DNA of 64,000 nt from Takakia lepidozioides. Taxonomy: Eukaryota; Streptophyta; Takakiopsida; Takakiales; Takakiaceae. A program made the position numbers and the translations under genes. The DNA is taken from assembly GCA_030704615.1 (NCBI GenBank), contig CM060733.1, positions 1,242,001 through 1,306,000 on the forward strand, written 5' to 3'. Positions 15,201 to 23,793 of this stretch are shown here, one piece after another (positions within the stretch are counted from its first letter, which is position 1; each line of letters opens with the position of its first letter). The notes below the pieces were generated by a model. That model saw nothing but the letters and a program-made list of their open reading frames with translations, was not told where the DNA came from and did no database searches.

Positions 15201-16758
15201 GTTCACATCTCTACGATCACTGATCAGGCCAAGCAAGTGACCCATCAACTCCGGCCATTCCTCAGGCCAATCCCAGTTTGCAATTGAGGCGATTGCCATG
15301 CCAACAGCAGTGCGTATTTTGCCATGCGGATCCTCCAGTGCCTGAGGAAGGAGTCTGCGAATTGCTGCCTGGCAAATATACATTCACACCTGGCATCCAA
15401 TAAATATCATACATTCTCGCAGAAATTTGCCCATAATCAGCTTTAAGAACTGCCTAATTGACATCCTGCGATGCACTATTGAGAACCAACCCCACAGCAA
15501 TTTGGTATGCATCATTTCAGCCAGAAGAAAACACCCACCCCCCAAACACAATTACAATCCTCAACAAATAAAAACTGTGGCGTATAGAAGTCGGACAAAG
15601 CAAGGAAGTTTTGGCTACACATCGTACATCATAGCGAGTGTTGCAAGGCGGTCAGTCAGTACATGCCATCCCTCTCTCAGTCTATTTCTTTTCTCTCTGA
15701 CACACTCATTCATATCTTGCCAACCATTCATGTATTTTGAACCTCCTCTATTGAAGCCACATGTTTTATCTAAGGCTATCAAGTTAAAAGATCCAATTTA
15801 ACCTTGTCTTGCGGGGAGGCCACAGGTGGCACAAAATTCTTCTCTCCATCTTGCCAGTGCTGCTTCACATACTGCTTGAGTAACACTGCAGCTAGGTGGC
15901 CCATGTTGTTATGGATATATTCGTCACAATGAAGCAGTTTTACTCGAAGTAAGTCCATAAATTACCACAAAATGTACATTGCTATATTGTCAATGCCTGG
16001 AACTTCAGATAGTGGCTTCATGATTAGTAGAACATACATGCCTAATGAAGTCAAAACATGACAAAACAAGTAATCTGCAGGTGTTAAGAAAAAGGAGGAG
16101 TGAAAGGCAAAGAAGTGGAACCGTTTTTAGAGCATTATGTTGTACCTCGGAGCCATTACTCCTAAATTGAGATGGAGCATGGGAGAAGAAAGGCAAAAAC
16201 ATCCAGCAATAATAGTGCACTGGTCTTAGGAACACTGGAAGTCAATTATTTCTGAAGTCTCAAGCAAACGCATTACAACCTTCTCCTTCATATATCCCTA
16301 GCAACCAAGAATCTTGTCTGAAAGGATATCTGCCGCAAACCCAAGGGTAACTCCCCATTAACGGTGACATTCGTCAAGGCCACCCCGTAACCTAAGGCCA
16401 CCCACAATGGAGGAAGAAGGTGTCAGTAACTCAAATCCAACCATTACATTGAAGTGCTGCTTCCCTGTAGTTTGAATGTCTTTAGCTGTGCATGAGGGCT
16501 CTGACTATCTGGGACTGAGTTTCATACCCTGGCGGGTTGAATCCCAGGGCATCCTCAGCCTTCATAGATACTGGTGTACAATTTGCAATCCCAATTGAAT
16601 CAGCAAACCGGTACATTGGGCATCTTCTTAACTTGCAGCCTAAAAGGGTCAGCACTCCAAAGATGTCAACATACAGAACGGGAGTTGGGCTTTACCTGGA
16701 TGCAGAGAGGCCTGCATCAGAGCCTGCTCGGCAGCAGTGCGTGTGTGCACGTTAGCAT
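221..16758 (-). CDS. IPO9: Importin-9 (Kap114-type importin-beta family nuclear transport receptor), multi-exon, ends not fully resolved
   Basis: Nuclear import receptor of the karyopherin-beta family, built from HEAT repeats. Exons on minus, 5' to 3', placed by similarity to importin-9, splice sites and matching phase: 16758-16696, 16391-16330, 15895-15803, 15368-15197, 14361-14246, 14069-13983, 13703-13587, 13011-12948, 12566-12424, 12296-12249, 12097-12029, 11654-11579, 10853-10723, 9781-9722, 9492-9420, 8992-8928, 8489-8428, 7947-7824, 7137-7080, 6882-6770, 5714-5637, 5486-5424, 4005-3910, 3343-3237, 3153-2964, 2570-2456, 2149-2121, 1663-1583, 1458-1396, 787-648, 277-221. Diagnostic stretches are NWDWPEEWPEL (15.2 kb, N-terminal HEAT region), LVYYTIGYMQMTEEQ (12.0 kb), HGRALWAAAKFS (8.9 kb), DDEWEEFEEEDDE (acidic C-terminal tail, 0.75 kb) and DPSATTDPLNQ (0.23 kb). 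The first exon, one exon between 2121 and 1663, and the last exon(s) before the left edge were not found with confidence. Introns are small to medium and hold SINEs and repeats. Family assignment is secure; individual junctions are inference from sequence. Confidence 0.9.
3535..3660 (+). repeat. Two diverged units of the GGCCACAAGGCTA repeat family
   Basis: Two neighbouring units each carry a version of (G)GTCACAAGGCTA or GGCCACAAGGCTATGG followed by a purine-rich segment and a GAGTRCATTCT end, matching the array at 10.03-10.27 kb. They lie within an importin-9 intron. Confidence 0.55.
4250..4445 (+). mobile_element. tRNA-derived SINE, family A, copy 1
   Basis: The head has a Pol III A-box-like GTAGCCCAGTTGGGTAGTGC and a B-box-like GAGTTCAAATCC about 30 nt later. 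A CT-rich middle and a 3' part containing GTGAAAGAGGTTATTTCCTC follow. A second copy with the same head, middle and tail lies at about 33650-33870 on minus, which shows this is a mobile family rather than a tRNA gene. It sits in the importin-9 intron between exons 5486-5424 and 4005-3910, opposite to the gene. Confidence 0.8.
6075..6395 (+). mobile_element. SINE-like element, family C (most complete copy)
   Basis: It starts with an A-box-like TGGCCCAGTGGTTAGGGCAC and ends with AGTTACGCTTGCTTCGGCAA plus a CT-rich tail. The 3' end matches the short repeats at about 28.84, 40.39 and 60.50 kb, whose end reads AGTTACGCCGG...CCGGAGTCTTC followed by CT repeats. The B box is not clear. It lies in the importin-9 intron between exons 6882-6770 and 5714-5637. 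Calling it a SINE is inference from the tRNA-like head and the shared tail. Confidence 0.5.
10030..10272 (+). repeat. Tandem array of three CT-rich repeat units
   Basis: Three head-to-tail units of about 64-94 bp each begin with a CT microsatellite and end in GGCCACAAGGCTACGGCAAA followed by caacgtcttatgagtaca. The second and third units are shortened before or inside the CAAACTGGGC segment. Single related units lie at about 3540-3660, 5090-5150 and 10595-10655. The array is in the importin-9 intron between exons 10853-10723 and 9781-9722. Confidence 0.8.
10595..10655 (+). repeat. Single unit of the GGCCACAAGGCTA repeat family
   Basis: The unit reads CCGCCCAAACTGGGCACGGG, then GGCCACAAGGCTACGGCAAA, as in the tandem array 350 bp to the left. 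Another diverged unit is at about 5090-5150. Confidence 0.6.
12646..12725 (-). other. Exon-like segment in an importin-9 intron (possible cryptic or poison exon)
   Basis: An 80-nt segment is bounded by a pyrimidine-rich tract ending TTTTAG and by a GGCAG/GTGTAG donor. The neighbouring exons (13011-12948 and 12566-12424) join perfectly in phase without it, giving the expected importin-9 sequence. Eighty bases are not a multiple of three, and read in the upstream phase the segment meets a TGA. Inclusion would therefore truncate the protein. It could equally be chance splice-site matches. Confidence 0.3.
15896..16329 (-). other. AT-AC (U12-type) intron inside the importin-9 gene
   Basis: On minus, the exon ending in codons for LGLRQ at 16330 is followed not by GT but by ATATCCTTT, the consensus U12 5' splice site. 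The next exon resumes in frame at 15895 with LAAVLLKQY, directly after an AC dinucleotide. About 12 nt upstream of that AC lies ATCCATAAC, close to the U12 branch-site consensus TTCCTTAAC. The protein reads without a gap across the junction, as in importin-9 homologues. No GT-AG pair nearby gives an equally good join. Confidence 0.85.
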
Positions 16759-17714
16759 CTAGCGTGGCATTCAAACATGAGATAAGCCAAACTTGCCCTC
16801 CATCCACAGCATCCCCTCCATTTGCCATCCTTTAGTGTAGTGCGAATTACACCCAGCTTCACACTTTTCATGCCAGATGGTTCGGAAATGCTGTGTCTCT
16901 CCTAACAGCTAGAGGAAGCCACAGGAGCCACAAGAAAGCCACAGCATCATTATGCGTTGTAAGTTTTCTGCTTCCCGACTACTAATCCTGCCACACTAGC
17001 TGCAAGGAAAGCTACATGAACTGTAATAAGGACCTTCCGAGGCCAGAAAATCTTGTCTTAAATAGCGATGCATATTCATTGCCTTCCCTCCACCACTGGG
17101 CCAGTGACAAATGATTCATCCTGCAAACCCTGAACCCATAGAAACAATAGCTCTTGAATCGAGTGAAACATTTTGTCTCAAATGCTGCAGTTCCTTCTTC
17201 CACACCTCCAACAACTATGGCACCTCCAAAGATGTGATTATGGACAAAAATGCAAACCGTGCGCTCGAAAGGTGCCAGGACATCTCAGAATAAACAAGCC
17301 CGGTGAGAATATTTTGCAGCAAACCAAATCTGAAAAACATCATAATGCTAAAACTTACCCAAGGAAACCAACATTCACCTGAAATTGGTGCTCTCCAATA
17401 CTAGATTCTTTTCAATCACCAAAGCTCTTGCAGAATCCAACATAGAGAATTTCCAAACACGCGCTCCATCTGGTCCACGTTTGCATTTGAGTTCACCCGA
17501 TTTGTCTAGCAAGTGAGGTTTTCGAGAAGGGTTTTAGGGGGGACGTCAACGCAGACACGCTATCACTGAAATAAACCCTAATCTAGCAAGCACTTTATAA
17601 CCGACCAAATATTTTCAAATCTCTCCGGTTAATTAGGTTGACTCGGGCCTGGTAGGCCCTGTGTCAAGCTGCGGGAGGTTTCTTATCATGCAGCAGATAA
17701 GGGACTAGACTGTT
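16759..17714. other. Region upstream of the importin-9 gene; first exon not located
   Basis: No coding segment that splices convincingly onto the exon at 16758 (which needs one leading base) was recognised. On minus, an AAACCCTA/TAGGGTTT telo-box-like motif at about 17573-17580 is a common element near plant housekeeping promoters, so the transcript may start near 17.6 kb. An open stretch on minus at about 17.38-17.53 kb ends at a GTGAAT donor, but I do not recognise its peptide. Confidence 0.3.
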
Positions 17715-18146
17715 GTGGAGGTGAAATGGGCGGCAATGCTGGGCGCTAGATCCTTACATGTGATGGCTATGACGTCTCGGCGGGCTCCTGCGATACTGAA
17801 AAGAGGTCAGACATGCAAGTCTTGGATTTTTGCAGCTATCCAAGCTCTAGATATCGTCCTTGATCGATCCCAGCAGATATTAGCCCATATTGTCGAAAAA
17901 GTACACTTTAGGGACCACACAAGACTGCTGTCCTCCTTCCATCAGCTCCTGCAGTATAAGCTGAAGTATGTGAAACTTATAAGCGGTTCTCTTCTTTCGA
18001 CTCATCCTGTGAGAGGGAGAGATGTACTTATTTACATGGCTACCGCAGCCCCTGTGCCATATGCAATTTTGGACCATATATCACCTGTTGTTCTCTTAGG
18101 CCTAGCCCATGGAAGCCCATCAGCAACACAATTACAAGCATTTTGA
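17715..18146 (+). other. Unrecognised open reading frame (143 codons)
   Basis: This open frame starts with an Arg/Ser/Ala-rich stretch that would suit an organellar presequence, and it lies about 340 bp upstream of the PDF-motif exons on the same strand. It could be a first exon of that gene or of nothing. I see no OB-fold signature of the OSB family in it and recognise no domain. Codon usage alone does not settle whether it is coding. Confidence 0.2.
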
Positions 18147-18484
18147 GTTCACACTGTAACGTAGAGGGCAAGAGACTATCCACGGGGCAGAAATTGATGA
18201 GGCTCCTTGGTGCTGTGAAGAGCCACAGCAGCAACGAGAATCCGGTTGCAGGGGACTTCTGTTGTAACAGCTGGTACGGACATCATTCTAGAAAACACAT
18301 TGATTCAAGCTGCTGTGCTAGCCCCAACAGAGTGAAGCATACGCCTGTGATTGCACTATGAAGTACAGGGGGACAGAGAGAGAGAGAGAGGTTTATGTTA
18401 TGGAAAGCCTGAACTAGCATTCCTCAACAAGACTAGGGAATTAGTAGCTGGTCAACATATATTCTTAGTGGTGTTTGCTTGCAG

Positions 18485-19927
18485 CTCAAGCAACAGGAAT
18501 AGAGCAGATGTGGAAGGAGTTCTCATCAGATTCTTGGCTATGGTGGGACAATAGGTCTGACAAGGTGAGGCATCTCTATCCTGATCATTTGCTAGGATCA
18601 AGAGGATATTGATCCACAGCTGTTATAATGCATTTTGTAGACTGGTCAATGGTTCAACCGCATGGTTAATGCCTGTTAAAGACTCTTGTCTGTCACACCT
18701 GACTTCTTGTTGGACCAGTTGGTCATCCACCTTAATGTTGAAGTGGTTTTGTACAAAGTTTTGGTCCATTGTTTGAAGCAGTGATGGTGCAGCTTTGGGT
18801 TTTATAGTCTGGTCTTTAAAAAGCTGTGGCGTGCTCAATTGCAACTGGGTGTTTTCACAGAAAATTCGAAGATCACCAGACTCCAGACTAAAGTGCAGAA
18901 AGGAGGCCATTTGGATAGAGACCTGGTTGAAGCCACACTTGTGTGAAAGCAGAACTGGCTGCCAGGACTCACGGTCCAGCACTATGGCATGGAGGATGGA
19001 TAGCTCTAATTGAACTGTGAGTACTGGAGCAAGTTTCACGACAGGACCACAGTTTCTGGTGGGATTATGGTCAGAGGACAGAGTCTGGCCAACAAGGGGC
19101 TGTGGAGAAACGTGAGTATCACCCTTGATGAGCCTGCATTCTTGTGTGTTGAGGCATAGAGAGAGCCCAGAGTGACTTCCAAAAACTGTGTACATCAAGG
19201 GCTTTGTGCAACAAAGTACAACAGCACTCCTCAAAAGAGACTAGGCAAGCAGAGGGCTGCCAAAGTTCTCATGTTCTTGCAGTTCTTGCATGTAGGTCAA
19301 GCAATGGGCATACAACATTTCTGGCGGGAGTTTCTTTCAGATCCTTCACGGTGGTGGGACGGCGAGTTTGAGAAGGTCAGGCTCACGTCATCCAAGACAT
19401 CATAGAGTTGATCAAGCAGAGTGTGAAAGTTGGTTCGTCAAAGGTTGTTCAAGGTTGTTATTTGAAGATGCTTGGGGCTTCAGTGGTTGTAGCCTGGTCT
19501 ATGAAAGACTGGTTGAAGATATGGCTGCTCAGCTGGTCTCTCGTGGTCTTTGCAGGATAGTCCACGATCACCAGACTTCACACTGAACCACCTAAAGGAA
19601 GTCCTTTGGATTGAGAGTTGGTCGAACCCTCGTTGGGTGAAAGCAGAACTAGGTGGCATAATACACGGTCAAGCACTATATGGTGATGACCCTAGTATCA
19701 ATGTACATGATGGAGTGTCAAATCAAGAATACAACAGGTATTGCTTGATGATGACTCAAGAGTTGGTCAAACACATAGAAGTGCTACTCAAAGTAGATGA
19801 CTGCAGTAGTGCCGTAACCCTGTTACTCTGTAGGGAAAACCATGTTGGCTCGAAGATATGTTTCTTTCAAGCATGTAGGAGCTTTCAAGTATCTTATGTG
19901 CATTTCAGTGTAATGGTTTGGAGGTAA
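18485..19927 (+). pseudogene. OSB-type PDF-motif exons, two tandem copies (gene or gene remnant)
   Basis: PDF motifs are about 50-aa C-terminal modules of plant organellar single-stranded DNA-binding (OSB) proteins. Copy 1 has exon 18485-18564 (MWKEFSSDSWLWWDNRSDK) and a second half from 18861 (SPDSRLKCRKEAIWIETW). Copy 2 has exon 19296-19375 (FWREFLSDPSRWWDG) and a second half from 19556 (SPDFTLNHLKEVLWIESW, then SNPRWVKAEL). Both first halves are exactly 80 nt, start after AG in the same phase and end at AAG before a GT, so the exon-intron unit was duplicated. Copy 1 meets an in-frame TGA at 19011 and has lost the Phe of PDF. Copy 2 stays open to a stop at 19925-19927. No OB-fold exon was found upstream, so this may be a decayed gene or the 5' part of a transcript reaching the PPR gene 20 bp downstream. 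Confidence 0.6.
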
Positions 19928-19947
19928 GCTTTTAGCTATCATGCAGG

Positions 19948-21873
19948 ATGGCAGGTTTGAAGGAGGGGCACCAGACTGGCAGTACTTGTACCACCTCCAC
20001 TGTCAGTTCTGCTTTTGAAAGAGCACCAAGACAGGGAGCCAGCAAGAGCTCTTCTGGCCCTGTTGGGTATGTGAGGACTCTTTGTGAGGCAGGACGTCTG
20101 AAAGAGGCACTGCACATTTTAAACCAACAAGGCATTCAGGCAGACACCACTACTTATGTCTCTCTCTTGCGGGAGTGCATCAACATCAAAGACCTAGAAG
20201 AGGGAAAGCAAGTGCACTCCCACATTCTCCAGGGTGGATTGAAGCCAAGCATTTTTCTATTCAACACCCTTGTCAACATGTATGCAAAGTGTGGGAGCGT
20301 GGTGGCTGCACGTCAAGTTTTTGATAAAATGTCCGAACGAGATATGTTTACGTGGACAATAATGATAGCAGGATATGCCAAGCATGGGTGTCGTTGGGAG
20401 GCTTTAAAGATCTATGATCAAATGCAACAGGAAGGGGTCACACCTAACAGAGTGACGTTCATTTGTGTTCTCAATGCATGTGCCAGTCTAGGAGCCCTCG
20501 AAAAGGGGAAAGAGGTCCATGTTGACATTATCAAAGCTGGAATTGAGTCATACATCAACTTGGAGAACACCCTTGTTGACATGTATGCCAAATGTGGTAG
20601 TATGAAGGATGCACATCAAGTGTTCCACAGAATGGCTCGACGAGATGTGGTGTCGTGGAGTGCAATGATTTCAGGATATGTTCAGCACGGGTGTAGTAGG
20701 GAAGCCCTCCAACTACTTGAACAAATGCAATGGGAAAGGGTCTCACCTAACAGGGTTACATTCATTTGTGCTCTCAATGCGTGTGCAAACCTAGGTGCCT
20801 TGGAAAAGGGCCAAAAGATCCATTTTGACATCATCAAAGCTGGAATTGCGTCATACCTAAATTTGGAGACTGCGCTGGTTGACATGTATGCTAAATGCGG
20901 GAGCATGGAGGAGGCGAATCAGGTGTTCAATAATATGGCTAGACGGAATGTGGTCTCATGGAGTGCAATGATGGCAGGATATGCACAGCATGGGTGTGGT
21001 AGGGAGGCCCTCCAACTATTTGAACAAATGCAACAGGAAGACTTGAAGCCAGACAGTATCACCTTCATCTCTCTCCTCTCTGCATGTAGCCACGGGGGCC
21101 TGGTGGATGAAGGCCGCCACTACTTTGATTCTATGAGCCAACATCATGGCCTCACTCCTACAGTGGAGCATTTTGGCTGCATGGTGGACCTTCTTGGCCG
21201 TGCAGGGCGATTGCATGCAGCAGAGGACTTTATCAACAAAATGCCAATCAAACCAGGTGCTGGTGTGTGGGGGGCCTTGCTTGGTGCCTGTAGAATCCAT
21301 GGCGATATGGAGGCAGCAGAACATGTGGCAAAAAGCTTTCTGAAGAGTGATCCACAGCACCCTGCCCCTTATGTGCTGCTATCAAATATCTATGCTGCAG
21401 CTGGCGGGTGGGATGATAAAGCGAAGGTAAGAAAAATGATGGAGGACAGAGGTGTCAAAAAGGAAGCAGGGCGTAGCTGCATTGAGGTGAACAACCAGGT
21501 TCATACATTTGTTGCAGAAGACAGATCCCATCCACAAACTGAGGAAATCTATGCTGAGCTGAAGAGATTATCTGAGCAGATGAAGGATGCTGGGTACGTT
21601 CCTGACACACGCTTTGTATTGTATGATGTGGAGGAGGAGCAAAAGGAACTTTCACTTTGTTACCACAGCGAGAAAATGGCCATTGCTTTTGGGCTCATCA
21701 GCACGCCTCCTCTTACACCTATCCGTGTTATCAAAAACCTTCGGGTGTGTGGTGACTGCCACACTGCCACAAAGTTCATCTCGAAGATTGTTGGGCGAGC
21801 AGTTATTGTCCGGGATGCCAACCGCTTTCACCACTTTGAAGATGGGTTGTGTTCTTGTGGGGACTACTGGTGA
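19948..21873 (+). CDS. PLS-class pentatricopeptide repeat protein with E1, E2 and DYW domains
   Basis: Predicted organellar RNA-editing factor: PPR repeats bind a specific RNA site and the DYW domain is a cytidine-deaminase-like zinc domain for C-to-U editing. It is 641 codons with no intron. A short N-terminal region (1-40) precedes PLS-type repeats at about 41-440 with near-identical units such as [11 protein letters not shown] and VVSWSAM. E1/E2 motifs follow (about 440-540), then the DYW domain (about 541-641). Visible zinc and catalytic residues are HSE (573-575), CGDCH (601-605) and CSCGDYW at the C terminus. The box that normally reads PGxSWIEV is AGRSCIEV at about 507-514, so Pro and Trp are replaced. 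No convincing transit peptide is seen at this ATG, so targeting sequence may come from an upstream exon; an acceptor-like CATGCAG lies immediately before the ATG. The target RNA cannot be inferred. Confidence 0.95.
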   Translation: MAGLKEGHQTGSTCTTSTVSSAFERAPRQGASKSSSGPVGYVRTLCEAGRLKEALHILNQQGIQADTTTYVSLLRECINIKDLEEGKQVHSHILQGGLKPSIFLFNTLVNMYAKCGSVVAARQVFDKMSERDMFTWTIMIAGYAKHGCRWEALKIYDQMQQEGVTPNRVTFICVLNACASLGALEKGKEVHVDIIKAGIESYINLENTLVDMYAKCGSMKDAHQVFHRMARRDVVSWSAMISGYVQHGCSREALQLLEQMQWERVSPNRVTFICALNACANLGALEKGQKIHFDIIKAGIASYLNLETALVDMYAKCGSMEEANQVFNNMARRNVVSWSAMMAGYAQHGCGREALQLFEQMQQEDLKPDSITFISLLSACSHGGLVDEGRHYFDSMSQHHGLTPTVEHFGCMVDLLGRAGRLHAAEDFINKMPIKPGAGVWGALLGACRIHGDMEAAEHVAKSFLKSDPQHPAPYVLLSNIYAAAGGWDDKAKVRKMMEDRGVKKEAGRSCIEVNNQVHTFVAEDRSHPQTEEIYAELKRLSEQMKDAGYVPDTRFVLYDVEEEQKELSLCYHSEKMAIAFGLISTPPLTPIRVIKNLRVCGDCHTATKFISKIVGRAVIVRDANRFHHFEDGLCSCGDYW

Positions 21874-23793
21874 AACGATTTTCATACCTGGAATACATGT
21901 ACCTTCTTCAAACGTGAGGAGGGAGTGATGACAGATTAAAACAATCAACGCCACGTCACACACCCAAATAACTACGAGATCACCCATGGTGACTTATCAT
22001 CCTGGGGTGGCAGAGGGATCATACCAGTCAAGCCTTTTCTTCTTTTTAAGGAACCAGTGTTTTCATTGACCGCAGCTACTTACCCATGTTGATGATCACA
22101 TGAATCCAACAGCAGCAGTGAAGTCCTGCAAAAGCTTATTCAACATATCGCAGGAAACAGACACCACCAAGAAAATCTCGTGGGAATTAGAAATTTCAAC
22201 ACCACGCAAGGCTCGAGTATGTAACTGAGTAACTGAGTAACTCTGGGTACTAACTTAGAGCTAGTTGCTCTGGACCGAGTATCTCCACACTAACGTTTCT
22301 ACTTAGCCACAAGAGTTCGAAAAGTGGTACACTGACTTTCTAAACTACAAAGCTACAACAACAAGATAAGTTTTGTAGTGATCTCATTAATACTCTATTG
22401 TGAGTTGTGGGGACGAGATTCACATTCGCCAATGAATAGCTAAAGACTCTTTTCACACTGAGGAAGTCAACCTCACGTTTGAATCGTCTCGTGAGAAAGG
22501 TCGTTATACTTTATTCTATTCCCGGCCAGAGCCCTCCAATCAACTAGCTTTTGCCGATCTGCTGCTGTGTACAACATGTTCGCCAGATCCAAAAGCACGC
22601 AGACCTATATCCCCTGGGCTTCAGACACATTATCCACTCAAAGTAGAGAATGTCACCCTCTTCAGAGCATCTTGGGAACGCCATCACATGCGTTGGGCGA
22701 CAAAGCAAGTGCACAGCGAGAAGCTTTGCATGCATGCGTTCGTCTCCCTGCAACCTTACGCGCACGAATCTCTACAGTGCACAACGCCGAGCGGGCTTGC
22801 GCTGTCCACCCTCCCCACCTCAAGCTGAGTGGGCACGGATCCACACGAGGACGACGACCTAAGAAGGCTAGATGCATATGTACAGTATCATTACCACCCC
22901 TGTCATCCAGCCCCTCGCAATGTGCCACGTGTGCGTCCTCGCCTCCACCGGTCGACACCGACACCGTACCACACCTCTGATTGCGGTACGGCCCCGAGGC
23001 TGGACCTCGAGGCGCGGATTTAGGTCTGGAAGGCAGGTCCGGGGAATGTACTGGCCGATCACGAGACCCGGGTGGGGCCCGGGGTTCCGACCGGCCAGGC
23101 GATCCACCCGAGGCCGCTTTGCCGCTACCCCTGAACTCTCCGATGTGGCGCACGGCTGATGGCAGCCGTTGGATCAGAAGGAGGGAGTAATTTCGTGAAA
23201 GAATTGTTATTTACTTAATGTTTGTATATTTCAAAAACAGCGGCCGCTTTATCCAGAACAATTTATTCCGGTGTGCGGGATTCCGGGCGATTTGAGCATG
23301 ACAAATGTAGACGGAATCCCGCGCTTCGCAGAGCCGGAATGGCATCTATGACAAAAGCATGCGTCAATAATACCATGGAGGATGGATGAATGAGGCATGG
23401 ATGTAGGTTTGAGCAGATGGATGGGGCGGGAGGGGCCGGGGAGGAGGGAGGAAGGGGATAGGGGGAGGGATGAACGGCGGCGATAGAGGCGAAGCTGAGG
23501 AGAGGAGGCATCGAGCGATCGGGGCGAGAGCGCGTGCTGCGACGGGAGAGAGGGAAGCCCGCGGGGCCAGGCATCTGTGCGTGAGAGACACAGACAAGTG
23601 GTCGGTTCAGTGAAGCACTTGGCTGAGAAATTCGTGGTTTGTTTTCCTTTGCAAGATTGTTGCCGGTAAGCCAAGCCCCTGTCTTTTGCACGCTGGGGTC
23701 TGGGTAAGGGACGGTGATAATACGGCTCGTCTTCTGCTGGCCTCATCATGTTTTTGACGCAGCCCCGTTCTTCTTGGCCTTGCAATAGGTCCA
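21874..23793. other. Intergenic region; GC-rich NF-YB promoter and 5' leader
   Basis: 21.9-22.5 kb shows no recognised gene. From about 22.65 kb to 23.6 kb the sequence becomes GC-rich with many CpG steps, unlike its flanks. A likely 5' UTR intron of NF-YB runs from a TGCCG/GTAAG donor at 23666 to a TGCAATAG acceptor at 23788, just before the ATG. The open frames here on both strands are compositionally biased and not conserved in any family I know. Confidence 0.5.

Noticed and set aside
18623-19234. 203-codon ORF on minus
   Set aside because: It runs antisense through the PDF-motif exons, and its peptide shows no domain.
19920-19947. Intron between GGAG/GTAAGC and CATGCAG before the PPR start
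   Set aside because: It would be only about 22 nt, too short for a plant intron; the acceptor could still serve a longer intron.
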